In this document: positions 1 through 7,990 of the stretch, one piece after another
How the letters are laid out: the number at the start of each line of letters is the position of its first letter
Numbering within the stretch: position 1 is the first letter of the stretch
NCBI GenBank assembly: GCA_948473115.1
Contig: CAOKWI010000017.1
Span: forward strand, 1 to 64,000
Direction: 5' to 3'
Origin: an uncultured Lachnospiraceae bacterium
GTDB lineage: Bacteria > Bacillota > Clostridia > Lachnospirales > Lachnospiraceae
DNA: 64,000 bases
Made by a program: the position numbers and the translations under genes
Notes under the pieces: model-generated
What the model was told of the DNA's origin: nothing
Seen by the model: only the letters and a program-made list of their open reading frames with translations
The model's database searches: none

Positions 1-80
1 TCTCAGGATTCCTTTGTCATTCTCAGGATTCCTTTGTCATTCTCAGGATTCCTTTGTCATTCTCAGGATTCCTTTTTACT
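1..80. repeat. 20-bp tandem repeat at the 3' end of floA
   Basis: Three identical 20-bp units (plus-strand TCTCAGGATTCCTTTGTCAT) stand head to tail at 1-60. A fourth, diverged unit at 61-80 forms the last codons of floA. On the minus strand each unit reads AAGGAATCCTGA, so each repeats the Lys-Glu-Ser-stop end of FloA. The array continues past the left edge, so its full copy number is unknown. Confidence 0.95.
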
Positions 81-1025
81 CTCCGCATAGGCATTGGCTC
101 CCGTGCCGATATTTTTCTTCATCTCCGTGTCCGCGAGGACATTCTGCAGCTTATAATAATCCAGCACGCCGATGTTTCCCTCCCGCAGCGCCTGAGCCAT
201 GGCCTTGGGGATCTCCGCCTCCGCCTGTACCACCGCCGCGCGCATTTCCTGCTCCAGGGCCACCGCCATGGCACGTCTTTCCTCCGCCCTGGCCTGAGCG
301 ATCTTATTGTCCGCCTCCGCCTGCAGGCTCTGGAGGTTTGCCCCGATATTCCTGCCGATATCGATGTCCGCAATATCTATGGAAATGATTTCAAAAGCGG
401 TTCCCGAATCCAGCCCCTTATCCAGCACCAGCTTGGAGATATCGTCGGGATTCTCCAGTACTTCGCTGTGGGTGGGGGAGGATCCCACCGTGGTGACAAT
501 ACCCTCGCCGATCCTGGCCAGCACGGTCGCCTCCCCGGCGCCGCCGATCAGCCTTTCCAGGTTGGTACGTACCGTCACCCTGGCTTTCACTATCAGCTCA
601 ATCCCGTCCTTTGCCACTGCGGATATCAAAGGTGTCTCTATCACTTTGGGCGTAACACTCATGGTCACTGCCTCAAAGACGTCACGACCCGCCAGGTCTA
701 TGGCAGAGGCTTTCTCAAAGGACAGGTTCATACCCGCCCGTTCCGCCGCAATCAGTGCATTGACAACGCTGTCCACATCGCCGCCCGCCAGGTAATGCGC
801 CTCCAGCTGGTTCGCCGTCACCTGTATCCCGGCTTTTGTAGCCTTGATCAGCGGAAAAACAATCTTCTTCGGCACCACGCGGCGCAGCTTCATCCCCACC
901 AGGTTAAAGATGCCCACCCGCACATTGGCCGCTACCGCCGAGATCCACAGTCCCACAGGCACAATGGTAAAAAATGCCACAATCAGCAAAAAGATCACAC
1001 ATAAGATAATTATTTTAATAACCAT
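63..1025 (-). CDS. floA: Flotillin-like membrane scaffold protein FloA
   Basis: 320 aa, the usual FloA length. One hydrophobic anchor occupies residues 2-25, followed by an SPFH/band-7-type domain and a long Ala/Glu/Gln-rich helical region (about 225-300) expected to form a coiled coil. Flotillins of this type organise functional membrane microdomains in Firmicutes. ATG at 1025 follows GGGAG with good spacing. It is the last gene of a kinase-nfeD-floA set on the minus strand, and NfeD/flotillin pairing is a well-known arrangement. The final codons (Lys-Lys-Glu-Ser) are part of a 20-bp tandem repeat that continues downstream, so the C-terminus may differ between strains. Confidence 0.93.
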   Translation of the reverse strand: MVIKIIILCVIFLLIVAFFTIVPVGLWISAVAANVRVGIFNLVGMKLRRVVPKKIVFPLIKATKAGIQVTANQLEAHYLAGGDVDSVVNALIAAERAGMNLSFEKASAIDLAGRDVFEAVTMSVTPKVIETPLISAVAKDGIELIVKARVTVRTNLERLIGGAGEATVLARIGEGIVTTVGSSPTHSEVLENPDDISKLVLDKGLDSGTAFEIISIDIADIDIGRNIGANLQSLQAEADNKIAQARAEERRAMAVALEQEMRAAVVQAEAEIPKAMAQALREGNIGVLDYYKLQNVLADTEMKKNIGTGANAYAESKKES

Positions 1026-1121
1026 ACAATCTCCCTATCCTTTCTTCCCCTCTAAGGAACTGTTAAGAATTAAAACCAACGCTTCCCCGGTGCCTCCGGC
1101 AGATGCGCGTGGATTTTCCAG

Positions 1122-1610
1122 TCAATGTTTCCCTGATTTCTTCACGATCAGCCTGTTTGCGCTGATCTTATAAATAACAATTGAACTGCCTTTTTCAATG
1201 TAGGTTCCTTCGGAAACGACATCCAGGTCAATCCCGTCAAAATTGCCCTTCCCCGCAGGGCGGAGGTTTGTAGTCGCAATACCCTCCCTGTCCAGCAGAT
1301 AATTCAGATCCGATGTTCCCAGGGAGACATCCTCCGAATGCAGCGCCGTATCCAGAATAATCGGCGATCTGAACTTCCGATAATGCATCAGTCCCATAAT
1401 GACCGCCATCAGTATACCCAGGATCACGATTACCACCACAGTCACCAGGATCCCTTCCTCCAGGGAATCCGTCACCAGAAACACCCCTGCCACCAGACAG
1501 ATGATACCACAGATTCCCGGAGCCCCAAACCCCGGCACCACCAGTTCAATACCTACCAGGACAAATCCCGCGATCAATAACGCAATGCCGATCCATACCA
1601 GCGTCTCCAT
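1122..1610 (-). CDS. NfeD-family membrane protein
   Basis: 162 aa. The N-terminal half is strongly hydrophobic with several membrane segments and Gly-rich turns (VVPGFGAPGICG). The last 60 residues look like the OB-fold NfeD C-terminal domain (VSEGTYIEKGSSIVI). NfeD proteins are membrane partners of flotillin/stomatin-type proteins, and floA lies 96 bp downstream. The start at 1610 has a perfect AGGAGGTGAAAGG ribosome site that overlaps the end of the upstream kinase gene, so the two are probably translationally linked. It is the short, protease-less NfeD form. Confidence 0.88.
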   Translation of the reverse strand: METLVWIGIALLIAGFVLVGIELVVPGFGAPGICGIICLVAGVFLVTDSLEEGILVTVVVIVILGILMAVIMGLMHYRKFRSPIILDTALHSEDVSLGTSDLNYLLDREGIATTNLRPAGKGNFDGIDLDVVSEGTYIEKGSSIVIYKISANRLIVKKSGKH

Positions 1611-2357
1611 TTAACCTTTCACCTCCTGTTCCAAAACAGTCTTTTTCAGCCTTACAGTAAATACAGTCTCTTTTTCATCGGATCTCAGTGAAATACTTCC
1701 ACCATTCTTCCTGAGCACATTGGAGACAATGAACAGCCCCATCCCGTGCCCCGGCTCCTTCTTCGTGGTTACACCCGGCCTGAATACAGCCGCCTGCCTG
1801 TCCTCAGGGATCGGGGAGCCGTTGTCCGACACGGAGAACAGGTAATCCTCCCTGTCCTCGCTGATCTCCAGCAGGAGTTTCCGTTCTGATTCCTTCTCCG
1901 CCAAAGCGGTGATGGCGTTATCGATCAGATTGGAGAGCACCCTGCAAAGTTCCCACGGCTCCATCTGCAGCTGCCTGAGGTCTGATTTTACCTCCACATA
2001 GAAGTCAATATGGGCCGATTCCGCTTCTCCCATCTTTGCCATCAACAGTGCGTTGATGGAGGGGACAGACGTGCGGATGGCCTTCCCCACTTTCATCATA
2101 TCCCTGTATATGGGTTCCAGGTAATCATGAAGCTCCCTGTATTCCTCCAGCTCCATCATTCCGTACACCACCTGCATATGGTTGAGGTAGTCATGTCTCT
2201 GGCTCCTCAGCTCGCTGTTTAACCTCTGCATCTGTCCGCAGTTCTCCAGAAGGCTGTCATAACGCCTGCGCAGCTTCTCATACAGCAGAAGCATCCATGC
2301 CAGACAAAGCATCAGTATGACCACTACGGCCAGGCAAAAATATAGGCTGATATTCAT
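1611..2357 (-). CDS. Spo0B-like GHKL sensor histidine kinase
   Basis: 248 aa from the preferred ATG at 2357 (GGAG 7 nt upstream); earlier in-frame starts up to 2396 are less well placed. One N-terminal membrane segment (about 4-26) is followed by a Spo0B/AgrC-type dimerisation helix with the phospho-acceptor His in RHDYLNH (H55). The GHKL ATPase shows an N box (NLIDNA), a D-x-G motif (SDNGSPIPE) and a Gly box (GHGMGLFIV). There is no sizeable extracellular sensor. No response regulator is adjacent; the gene is instead upstream of and coupled to nfeD-floA, suggesting a signalling role in the membrane microdomain. That link is inference. Confidence 0.85.
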   Translation of the reverse strand: MNISLYFCLAVVVILMLCLAWMLLLYEKLRRRYDSLLENCGQMQRLNSELRSQRHDYLNHMQVVYGMMELEEYRELHDYLEPIYRDMMKVGKAIRTSVPSINALLMAKMGEAESAHIDFYVEVKSDLRQLQMEPWELCRVLSNLIDNAITALAEKESERKLLLEISEDREDYLFSVSDNGSPIPEDRQAAVFRPGVTTKKEPGHGMGLFIVSNVLRKNGGSISLRSDEKETVFTVRLKKTVLEQEVKG

Positions 2358-2383
2358 TTCCATTTCTCCGCACATGTACTTTA

Positions 2384-2414
2384 TACTCACGGTCAATGAA
2401 ATTTACCGTGAGTA
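2384..2414. promoter_or_regulatory. Palindrome upstream of the kinase-nfeD-floA operon
   Basis: A perfect inverted repeat with 10-bp arms (TACTCACGGT / ACCGTGAGTA) around an 11-nt loop ends 27 nt upstream of the chosen kinase start. It could be an operator or a hairpin in the 5' leader. It belongs to a series of inverted repeats in the 309-bp gap 2358-2666. Confidence 0.55.
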
Positions 2415-2472
2415 TTGCGCCAGCCGCAGCCGCGAAGCGGCATATTTCCTTATGCGGCTGTGTGCATCATTT

Positions 2473-2508
2473 TATACTGAGCGGTCAGTCTTTTTGACCG
2501 CCAGTATA
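2473..2508. terminator. Hairpin between degV and the kinase operon
   Basis: A near-perfect inverted repeat (TATACTGAGCGGTCA ... TGACCGCCAGTATA) with a T-rich loop lies in the gap between degV and the kinase operon. It may act as a terminator or as an upstream control element. No gene is visible here. Confidence 0.45.
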
Positions 2509-2595
2509 AGACTGATTTCATTCTATCACAGTTCCTTTCCCAGCCAACAGGAAATTTCTGAAATATACATTTTCCGCGTTAAAATGTCATGCAAA

Positions 2596-2642
2596 GCAGC
2601 AGACCGCGCATATGGCGTTGATCCATAGCGACGGCCTGCTGC
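2596..2642 (-). terminator. Probable degV terminator hairpin
   Basis: A long interrupted stem (GCAGCAGGCC ... GGTCTGCTGC, with inner TATGG/CCATA pairing) begins 25 nt after the degV stop. It is followed on the minus strand only by TTTG and an AT-rich stretch, so it is a weak intrinsic terminator at best. Confidence 0.45.
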
Positions 2643-2666
2643 CCGTTACTTCTTATTTTTTTATTC

Positions 2667-3554
2667 TTAAGCAAGGTATTTCATATACTTTTCATCCACT
2701 TCTTCATCCAGGAAGACGATCCCCAGGATCCCCGCTCCGGTATGCGCGCCTATGGCGCATCCCACCTGGGTTTCCAGGATATCCTTCACATGATACCTTT
2801 CCCGCAGCTGTTCCTTGATATAGGAAAACGCTTCCTGATCCGTTCCGTAGCAGGCGCCGACGGTCTGCTTTTCCAGGCACTTCCCCTGCTGCCCTACCAT
2901 TTCCAGCATTTTATTCCGGGCATTCTTCCATCCCTTTACCCTGCCCACCGCCTTCAGCGACCCGTTTTCATCCACTATGATGATAGGCTTGATATTCAGG
3001 GCATTTCCCATGAGGAAGGAAGTACGGCTCAGCCTGCCTCCCTTAAAAAGGTAATCCAGCTCCGCCACCGTGATCACATGGACCATATGCTCACAGAAAA
3101 ATTGTGCCGCTTCCAGGAGCAGTTCCCTGGGCGCCCCGTTGCCCTGCATACGGAGTAATCTCTCCACCACTAGCCCATACCCGATGGATGCACATTTCGA
3201 ATCAATGATCGTCATCTGAAAATCAGGAAATTCCTCCCTGACCTCCTGGTAAGCAAGGCGCGCCGCATTGTAGGTTCCCGCGATCCCCGTGGAAAAGCAT
3301 ATGTATAAGACCTCATCCCCCCTCTCCGCAAAGGATCGGAAATGCTCCTCAAACATATACTGACTGATGTGGTAGGTCGAAATATCTGCCCCCGACTGCT
3401 GGATCCGGTAAAATTCATCCGCATTCAGATTTTTCCCGTCCAGATATTCCTTCTCATTTATTACCACCGGCGTGGGCATGACATACAGCCCATACTTTTC
3501 GATCACGCTTTGCGGGACATCCGATGCCGAATCGGTAATAATACAAAATGCCAT
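2667..3554 (-). CDS. DegV family fatty-acid-binding protein
   Basis: 295 aa from the ATG at 3554, which follows GGAGAA; the frame is open 38 codons further up but without homologous sequence. Family hallmarks are the N-terminal DSASD motif, the first-domain STGIAGTYNAA loop that contacts the lipid carboxylate, and the second-domain HTGAG motif near the C-terminus (AIGAHTGAGILG). DegV/FakB-type proteins bind a fatty acid and present it to the kinase FakA; no fakA is nearby, so the specific ligand is unknown. It appears to be a single-gene unit. Confidence 0.92.
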   Translation of the reverse strand: MAFCIITDSASDVPQSVIEKYGLYVMPTPVVINEKEYLDGKNLNADEFYRIQQSGADISTYHISQYMFEEHFRSFAERGDEVLYICFSTGIAGTYNAARLAYQEVREEFPDFQMTIIDSKCASIGYGLVVERLLRMQGNGAPRELLLEAAQFFCEHMVHVITVAELDYLFKGGRLSRTSFLMGNALNIKPIIIVDENGSLKAVGRVKGWKNARNKMLEMVGQQGKCLEKQTVGACYGTDQEAFSYIKEQLRERYHVKDILETQVGCAIGAHTGAGILGIVFLDEEVDEKYMKYLA

Positions 3555-3704
3555 AGTTTTTCTCCTGTTCCGGTGCTGAAATCGTCTATCATCCAATGCT
3601 GTCAAAACCGAACATCCATACATTGCCTGCCCGGTTTCAGCACAACCTATATTTTCTCTCAATGACATTTTACGATTTTACCGGGCGTTTTGCAATCGGA
3701 ATTT

Positions 3705-4844
3705 TCAGGAGTTTGTATATACCTCTGTGGCGAGAATTTTACTGCACAATTCCGTATATTCCTCATGGGAAATTTCCGTCCCATTCCATGTGTACTTCAG
3801 TTCAGGCTCTTCATGGTCCGGGTCGACAAGTTCCTCCCCAAAATTGATCTCTGCGACTAAATGATCAGCTCCTTCATATTTTTCCATATGGTAAAATTCA
3901 AATCCTGCACTCGATCTGCTGCTATACATGATCCAGACTGCCCCATTATAATAGACATATGAAAGGGTGAGCGCAGTGCCTTCCGCCACAGCAAATTCAT
4001 ATACCATGCCATCACGCGCATCAAGGTATATTCCGCCATAAGGACCACAGATAATGAGTTCGTTTTCCCCATCATTGTCAAGATCGACTTTCTCTCCAAT
4101 GGAATAGGAATCCCATTCTTCGGTGCCCATCTTTAAGTCAGTAATGTAAAATGCCGATGTCTGGTCTGTAGGGTCAACAGCACTTATTGAGCCATTGATA
4201 AATAAATCCAAAAGTTCGTCTGCCGTCCTGTCCGAATCCACAGACTCATCATACATATTCGGCACATCCGATGTTATACGACTCCCCTCATACCCATATG
4301 CGTCAGACCCCGCTTCCGTTTTCCGAGCGGAATGATATAAAAAATCAACCTCTTCAAATGTGGATTTCCCGTAATATACATCTATTCCATCTGTGCCGTA
4401 TTCCAGGATATAATAACCGAAAGCAGCCTCTCCATCAGATAACACCTGCTCAGGATACTTAAGGTATATCCTGTTGCTTTCTATGGCTTCTATATTGGAT
4501 GAATCAGCAAGGAAGCGATAGGAAGATTCTGATTCATAATCGGATATATCATATCCATGGGATGTTTTTTCGATGATCAGCCTACCGGTTCCATCACCTG
4601 ACACATAGGTATATTCCCCTGTCAGTTTTTCCAGTTCCTCCTTCGTACTTTCTGCCAAGTCCTTATCGGCTGAACTGCCAATATCATTGTCCTGTTCCTG
4701 CTGTGATCCGCCGGCACTTCCCCCGATATCCGCCGTACCGCTTTCTACGCCCGTTTGCGCTTCCCCGAGGGAGTCTGCCTGCCCGCATGAAGAAAGCATA
4801 AGCATGACCGCCCCTGCCGCCATTGCCATTTTCACCTGTTTCAT
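3705..4844 (-). CDS. Putative lipoprotein of unknown function
   Basis: 379 aa with a clear lipoprotein signal: Lys at 2 and 5, a hydrophobic stretch and the lipobox LSSC with the lipidated Cys near residue 20. An acidic, Ser/Gly/Gln-rich linker (about 21-70) precedes a mostly beta-type domain. The C-terminal part contains DLDNDGENELII, which resembles an FG-GAP/EF-hand-like calcium loop followed by beta strands, a pattern seen in extracellular repeat domains. I do not recognise the family. The AgrC/LytTR pair lies upstream on the same strand with a 135-bp gap, so this could be a target, but nothing shows it directly. Confidence 0.75.
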   Translation of the reverse strand: MKQVKMAMAAGAVMLMLSSCGQADSLGEAQTGVESGTADIGGSAGGSQQEQDNDIGSSADKDLAESTKEELEKLTGEYTYVSGDGTGRLIIEKTSHGYDISDYESESSYRFLADSSNIEAIESNRIYLKYPEQVLSDGEAAFGYYILEYGTDGIDVYYGKSTFEEVDFLYHSARKTEAGSDAYGYEGSRITSDVPNMYDESVDSDRTADELLDLFINGSISAVDPTDQTSAFYITDLKMGTEEWDSYSIGEKVDLDNDGENELIICGPYGGIYLDARDGMVYEFAVAEGTALTLSYVYYNGAVWIMYSSRSSAGFEFYHMEKYEGADHLVAEINFGEELVDPDHEEPELKYTWNGTEISHEEYTELCSKILATEVYTNS

Positions 4845-4979
4845 TACCAGTCATTCCTCCTGCTCCGTAAAATAAAACAAGGCCGCTGATTGCCTTGAAT
4901 AAGGTCACTATACCATAATGAAAATGACAACAAAATAGGGGCTGTGCAAACGACATGATTTTTGCGCGAACAGCACGGT

Positions 4980-5684
4980 TCAATGCCCAAAGCACATTCT
5001 CCACTTAAAAAACTCTTTCTTAAACTCCTTGCTGCGCGTCCTCCCAATCACGACTTCCAGTCCGTTACAGAGCGTAACCTCATGACTGTTTACCTTTTCA
5101 ATATATTTTAAATTCACAATATAAGACCGCTGTACCTGGAAAAAGCCAAATCGTGACAGGCTCCGCGCTGTTTCTGAAATCCGGCCTTCACAGATATATT
5201 CCCTGCCATCCAGCAGGAGATACCTTAATTTCCTTCCGCTCGTTTCCACAAGCAGGAGCTCATTCAGGCTGATTGTCACGCGGATTCCGGCTGTATCATT
5301 GCACTCGATGGCCCGGTCCTGTATCCTGGTTCTCATGAAAAAACCAAGCGCCTCGTCAATTTCCTCCAGATGCCTTTTGTCAATGTACCTGAATGCATTC
5401 ACCCTGTAGCCCAGCCTGGCCAGCTCCTCATGTGACGTCAGAAAGCAGATCTTGCACGGATTCCCGGTATCCATCAGCTGTTCTGCTATTTCAAAACCAT
5501 CCTCCCCTTCTGCAAGCTCAATATCCAGGAATAATAAATCCGCGTCCGGGTTTTTCATAAAATCTTTTCCATTGCTGTAGGAGCTGACCTGGAATGGAAT
5601 ATTCTGGGCCCCGCAGTATTTTTCCACAATGGCCTGTATCTTCTCCCTCCATACCACTTCGTCTTCCACGATCCCTATTTTCAT
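4980..5684 (-). CDS. LytTR-family response regulator
   Basis: 234 aa. The N-terminal CheY-like receiver has the acidic pair (VEDE) and phospho-acceptor Asp54 in LLFLDIE. The C-terminal LytTR DNA-binding domain (about 130-230) contains the typical FFQVQRSYIVNLKYI segment. Regulators of this AgrA/ComE type bind pairs of direct repeats and usually control peptide-signalling, bacteriocin or surface genes. The start overlaps the stop of the upstream kinase by 4 bp (ATGA), with ribosome site AAGGAG, so the two are co-translated. No autoinducer peptide or AgrB-like gene is visible beside them. Confidence 0.93.
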   Translation of the reverse strand: MKIGIVEDEVVWREKIQAIVEKYCGAQNIPFQVSSYSNGKDFMKNPDADLLFLDIELAEGEDGFEIAEQLMDTGNPCKICFLTSHEELARLGYRVNAFRYIDKRHLEEIDEALGFFMRTRIQDRAIECNDTAGIRVTISLNELLLVETSGRKLRYLLLDGREYICEGRISETARSLSRFGFFQVQRSYIVNLKYIEKVNSHEVTLCNGLEVVIGRTRSKEFKKEFFKWRMCFGH

Positions 5685-6976
5685 ACCCTGCTCTCCTTCG
5701 GGACGGCAATGCTGACCTGAAACAGCGCTTCCCCGTTTTCCTCTATGGACTCCATATAGAATTCGCCATGATACTTTTCGACGGCTGCCGCAATATTTTT
5801 CAGGCCAAACCCATGGTTCTCCCGATCCTTTTTTGAGGTTTTCATAATGCCTTTCCCGGTGTTTATTTTTTGCGCCGCACTATTGCTGACGATGATAAAA
5901 AATTCCTTCCCATGCTCCATGAGTGTAACGCGGATTTTGGGAACAGCCGCTTTTACAGCCGATTCCATGGCATTCTGCAATATATTTCCCATCAGTGTCG
6001 TAAGATCAAACATAGTAAGAGGCAATTTCCCGGCCAGCTTTCCTGATACGGCAAACTCTATCTTTTCCTTTGCCGCCAGATACTGATAGTAATTTATGAT
6101 AACGTCAAGGAAACCGTCCCCTGTGTGAAGCTTTAAGCCAAACTCATTCTGAATGTTCCAGATGGCATCTATGTACTCTTTGGCCTCTTCTGCCTTTTCC
6201 TGGTTCACCAGTTCCCTGAGGACGCCCATATGGTTGACCAGGTCATGCTTAAAACGGCGCAATGACACCGACTGCTGCAGCTGGTAATCGTATTGCTGCC
6301 TCTGCATCTGCATCAGGGATTGAAGCGTCCTGTTCTGCCTGGCAGACAATCTGTTCTGAATGGCAAGCCCCAGTGTCAGAAAAATGGAATACAGCGCGCC
6401 TGCCAAACTGACAAAAAATACCACATAGGCATCCCAGCCATACATGGCATGGCTTTCATTGAAGGATACAAACACAAAATCATAAAACGTCTGAAAAATG
6501 CCACCCTGTATCAAAATCGCCAACCGGTACTTAAGCCCTATATCGCACAGAAAGACCTCATTCTTTTTCAGAAGCCGGAAATACACCAGAAGATATACCA
6601 GAAATGAGATCAGGTATGCAGGCTCCATCCACCATGCTATGCCGGTATCGGCAATCCCGCCGCCTATTAACACAATCTGTAACAGCATGACGCTGAACGT
6701 ATCAATGATACCGGTAAAATACATGAGGGCGGCGCTTAAGACAGCCAGACGCCCCGGGCGTTCCTCGTAAAATAAGCTTATGGAAAGCATGCTCCAGACG
6801 ATGTAGGTTATGGGGGAATTGGTATCAAAGTATGCATTGAATGCGCCCGCAAGCAATACGGCCAGCACAGACGCACCAAGGAGGAATTTGTTTTTCCTGG
6901 GTCTTAACCGGAATCCACAGGAAAGGATAAACAGGTATATGATATAATTCAGAATGTTATCTACAATGTAAATCAC
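5681..6976 (-). CDS. AgrC/ComD-type sensor histidine kinase
   Basis: 431 aa. The first ~200 residues hold about six membrane segments; the cytoplasmic part has the phospho-acceptor motif RRFKHDLVNHMG, an N box (GNILQNAMES) and a Gly box (NHGFGLKNIA) of the GHKL ATPase fold. The start is a GTG at 6976 preceded by GGAGG. It forms a two-gene unit with the LytTR regulator downstream (4-bp overlap). The many membrane segments and absence of an extracytoplasmic domain match peptide-sensing kinases of the AgrC group; the signal itself cannot be inferred. Confidence 0.92.
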   Translation of the reverse strand: MIYIVDNILNYIIYLFILSCGFRLRPRKNKFLLGASVLAVLLAGAFNAYFDTNSPITYIVWSMLSISLFYEERPGRLAVLSAALMYFTGIIDTFSVMLLQIVLIGGGIADTGIAWWMEPAYLISFLVYLLVYFRLLKKNEVFLCDIGLKYRLAILIQGGIFQTFYDFVFVSFNESHAMYGWDAYVVFFVSLAGALYSIFLTLGLAIQNRLSARQNRTLQSLMQMQRQQYDYQLQQSVSLRRFKHDLVNHMGVLRELVNQEKAEEAKEYIDAIWNIQNEFGLKLHTGDGFLDVIINYYQYLAAKEKIEFAVSGKLAGKLPLTMFDLTTLMGNILQNAMESAVKAAVPKIRVTLMEHGKEFFIIVSNSAAQKINTGKGIMKTSKKDRENHGFGLKNIAAAVEKYHGEFYMESIEENGEALFQVSIAVPKESRV

Positions 6977-7019
6977 CGTTGCCTCCGTCCTGCCATCCCC
7001 CCGCGTATTCCCCTATCCG

Positions 7020-7856
7020 TCACACATTCCCCACATACACCTTTTCCAGATATTTCCCGGCCTCCCGGGCAAGGCGGTACAGCTGCTGCACGTCCGTGGC
7101 CTCCCTGTCCCGCATGCGGTACCGCGGGAAAAAGCGGGTGATATGAAGGGGGATTGCCGGATGGATGCCGGAAATCCACTTTGCCTGGGCTCCCATCTCC
7201 TCAGGGGAATCGTTCTCCCCGGGCACGATCAGCGTGGTCAGCTCCACATGACAGCTTTCCGCCGCCCTGGCGATAAAAGCCTTGACCGTCTCCAGATCCC
7301 CGCCAAGCTTCCGGTAATACTCCTGGCGAAAGCCCTTCAGGTCAATGTTCATGGCATCCACCCAGGGCAGCAGCTCCTCCAGCACACCCTGGGCGGCAGT
7401 GCCGTTGGTCACAAGCACATTCACCATGCCGCGTTCCCTCACCAGCCGCGCCGTGTCACGGACAAACTCCCAGCCCACCAGGGGCTCGTTATAGGTATAG
7501 GCCACGCCGATGTTCCCTGCCCTTTTCTGCTCCTTCCATGCAAACGCCGTGTCTGCAAGCTGCCTGGGAGAGACATATTCCGCGCCGGACGCCTCCCTGC
7601 CCGTCATGGAAATCTCATGGTTCTGGCAGAAGGGGCACCTTAGGTTACAGCCGTAGCTTCCCACGGACAGGATCATGCTTCCGGGGTGAAAGTCATGGAG
7701 CGGCTTCTTTTCAATGGGATCCAGCGCCATGGAAGTAATCATTCCATAATTTTCGCAGATGATTTCACCGCTTTCGTTTTTCCTGGCTCCGCACAGCCCC
7801 GTCTGCCCGGGCTCCAGCGCGCAGTGATGCATGCATACCTGGCATGTCGTTTTCAT
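7020..7856 (-). CDS. amrS: AmmeMemoRadiSam system radical SAM enzyme AmrS
   Basis: 278 aa. Early cysteines (C5, C8, C12, C22) match the N-terminal Cys motif of this subfamily, and the radical-SAM cluster motif is CX3CX2C at C70, C74 and C77 (YGCNLRCPFCQN). A GGxE-like region, TNGTA and DLKGF strand ends follow. The enzyme belongs to the Memo/AMMECR1/radical-SAM trio conserved across bacteria and archaea; its reaction is not settled in my knowledge. It is downstream of the Memo-AMMECR1 fusion with a strong site (GGGAGG), separated by a 117-bp gap occupied by a hairpin-rich dispersed repeat. Confidence 0.93.
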   Translation of the reverse strand: MKTTCQVCMHHCALEPGQTGLCGARKNESGEIICENYGMITSMALDPIEKKPLHDFHPGSMILSVGSYGCNLRCPFCQNHEISMTGREASGAEYVSPRQLADTAFAWKEQKRAGNIGVAYTYNEPLVGWEFVRDTARLVRERGMVNVLVTNGTAAQGVLEELLPWVDAMNIDLKGFRQEYYRKLGGDLETVKAFIARAAESCHVELTTLIVPGENDSPEEMGAQAKWISGIHPAIPLHITRFFPRYRMRDREATDVQQLYRLAREAGKYLEKVYVGNV

Positions 7857-7874
7857 AGATTATTTTCCTCCCTA

Positions 7875-7990
7875 ATCAAAGACCCCGCTGCAGGCAACGA
7901 GGTCTTTGACCCTCGCGGCATTCGTAAGCCAGCCTTGCTGGCTTTAATATCCATGTAAACATGGCTATTTTCCTCATTGCTCGCGGGAAT
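7875..7990 (-). repeat. Hairpin-rich dispersed element, copy A
   Basis: About 116 bp between the Memo-AMMECR1 and amrS genes. In plus-strand text it begins with a hairpin of the form AAAGACCCCG ... CGAGGTCTTT. It continues with the invariant block GACCCTCGCGGCATTCG, an AAGCCAGC/GCTGGCTT hairpin and a CCATG/CATGG hairpin, and ends in TTGCTCGCGGGAAT. Read on the minus strand, the direction of the operon, the end hairpin would act like a terminator. The last codons of the Memo-AMMECR1 gene (Ser-Arg-Glu-Gln-stop) lie inside it. Related copies are at 42981, 50529, 63702 and, inverted, 14568. Confidence 0.85.

Noticed and set aside
54..1004. Long plus-strand open frame opposite floA
   Set aside because: Antisense shadow of a well-supported gene; no ribosome site and low-complexity His/Arg/Leu-rich composition.
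2384..2508. Riboswitch in the degV-kinase gap
   Set aside because: Inverted repeats are present but no conserved aptamer core of a known class was recognised.
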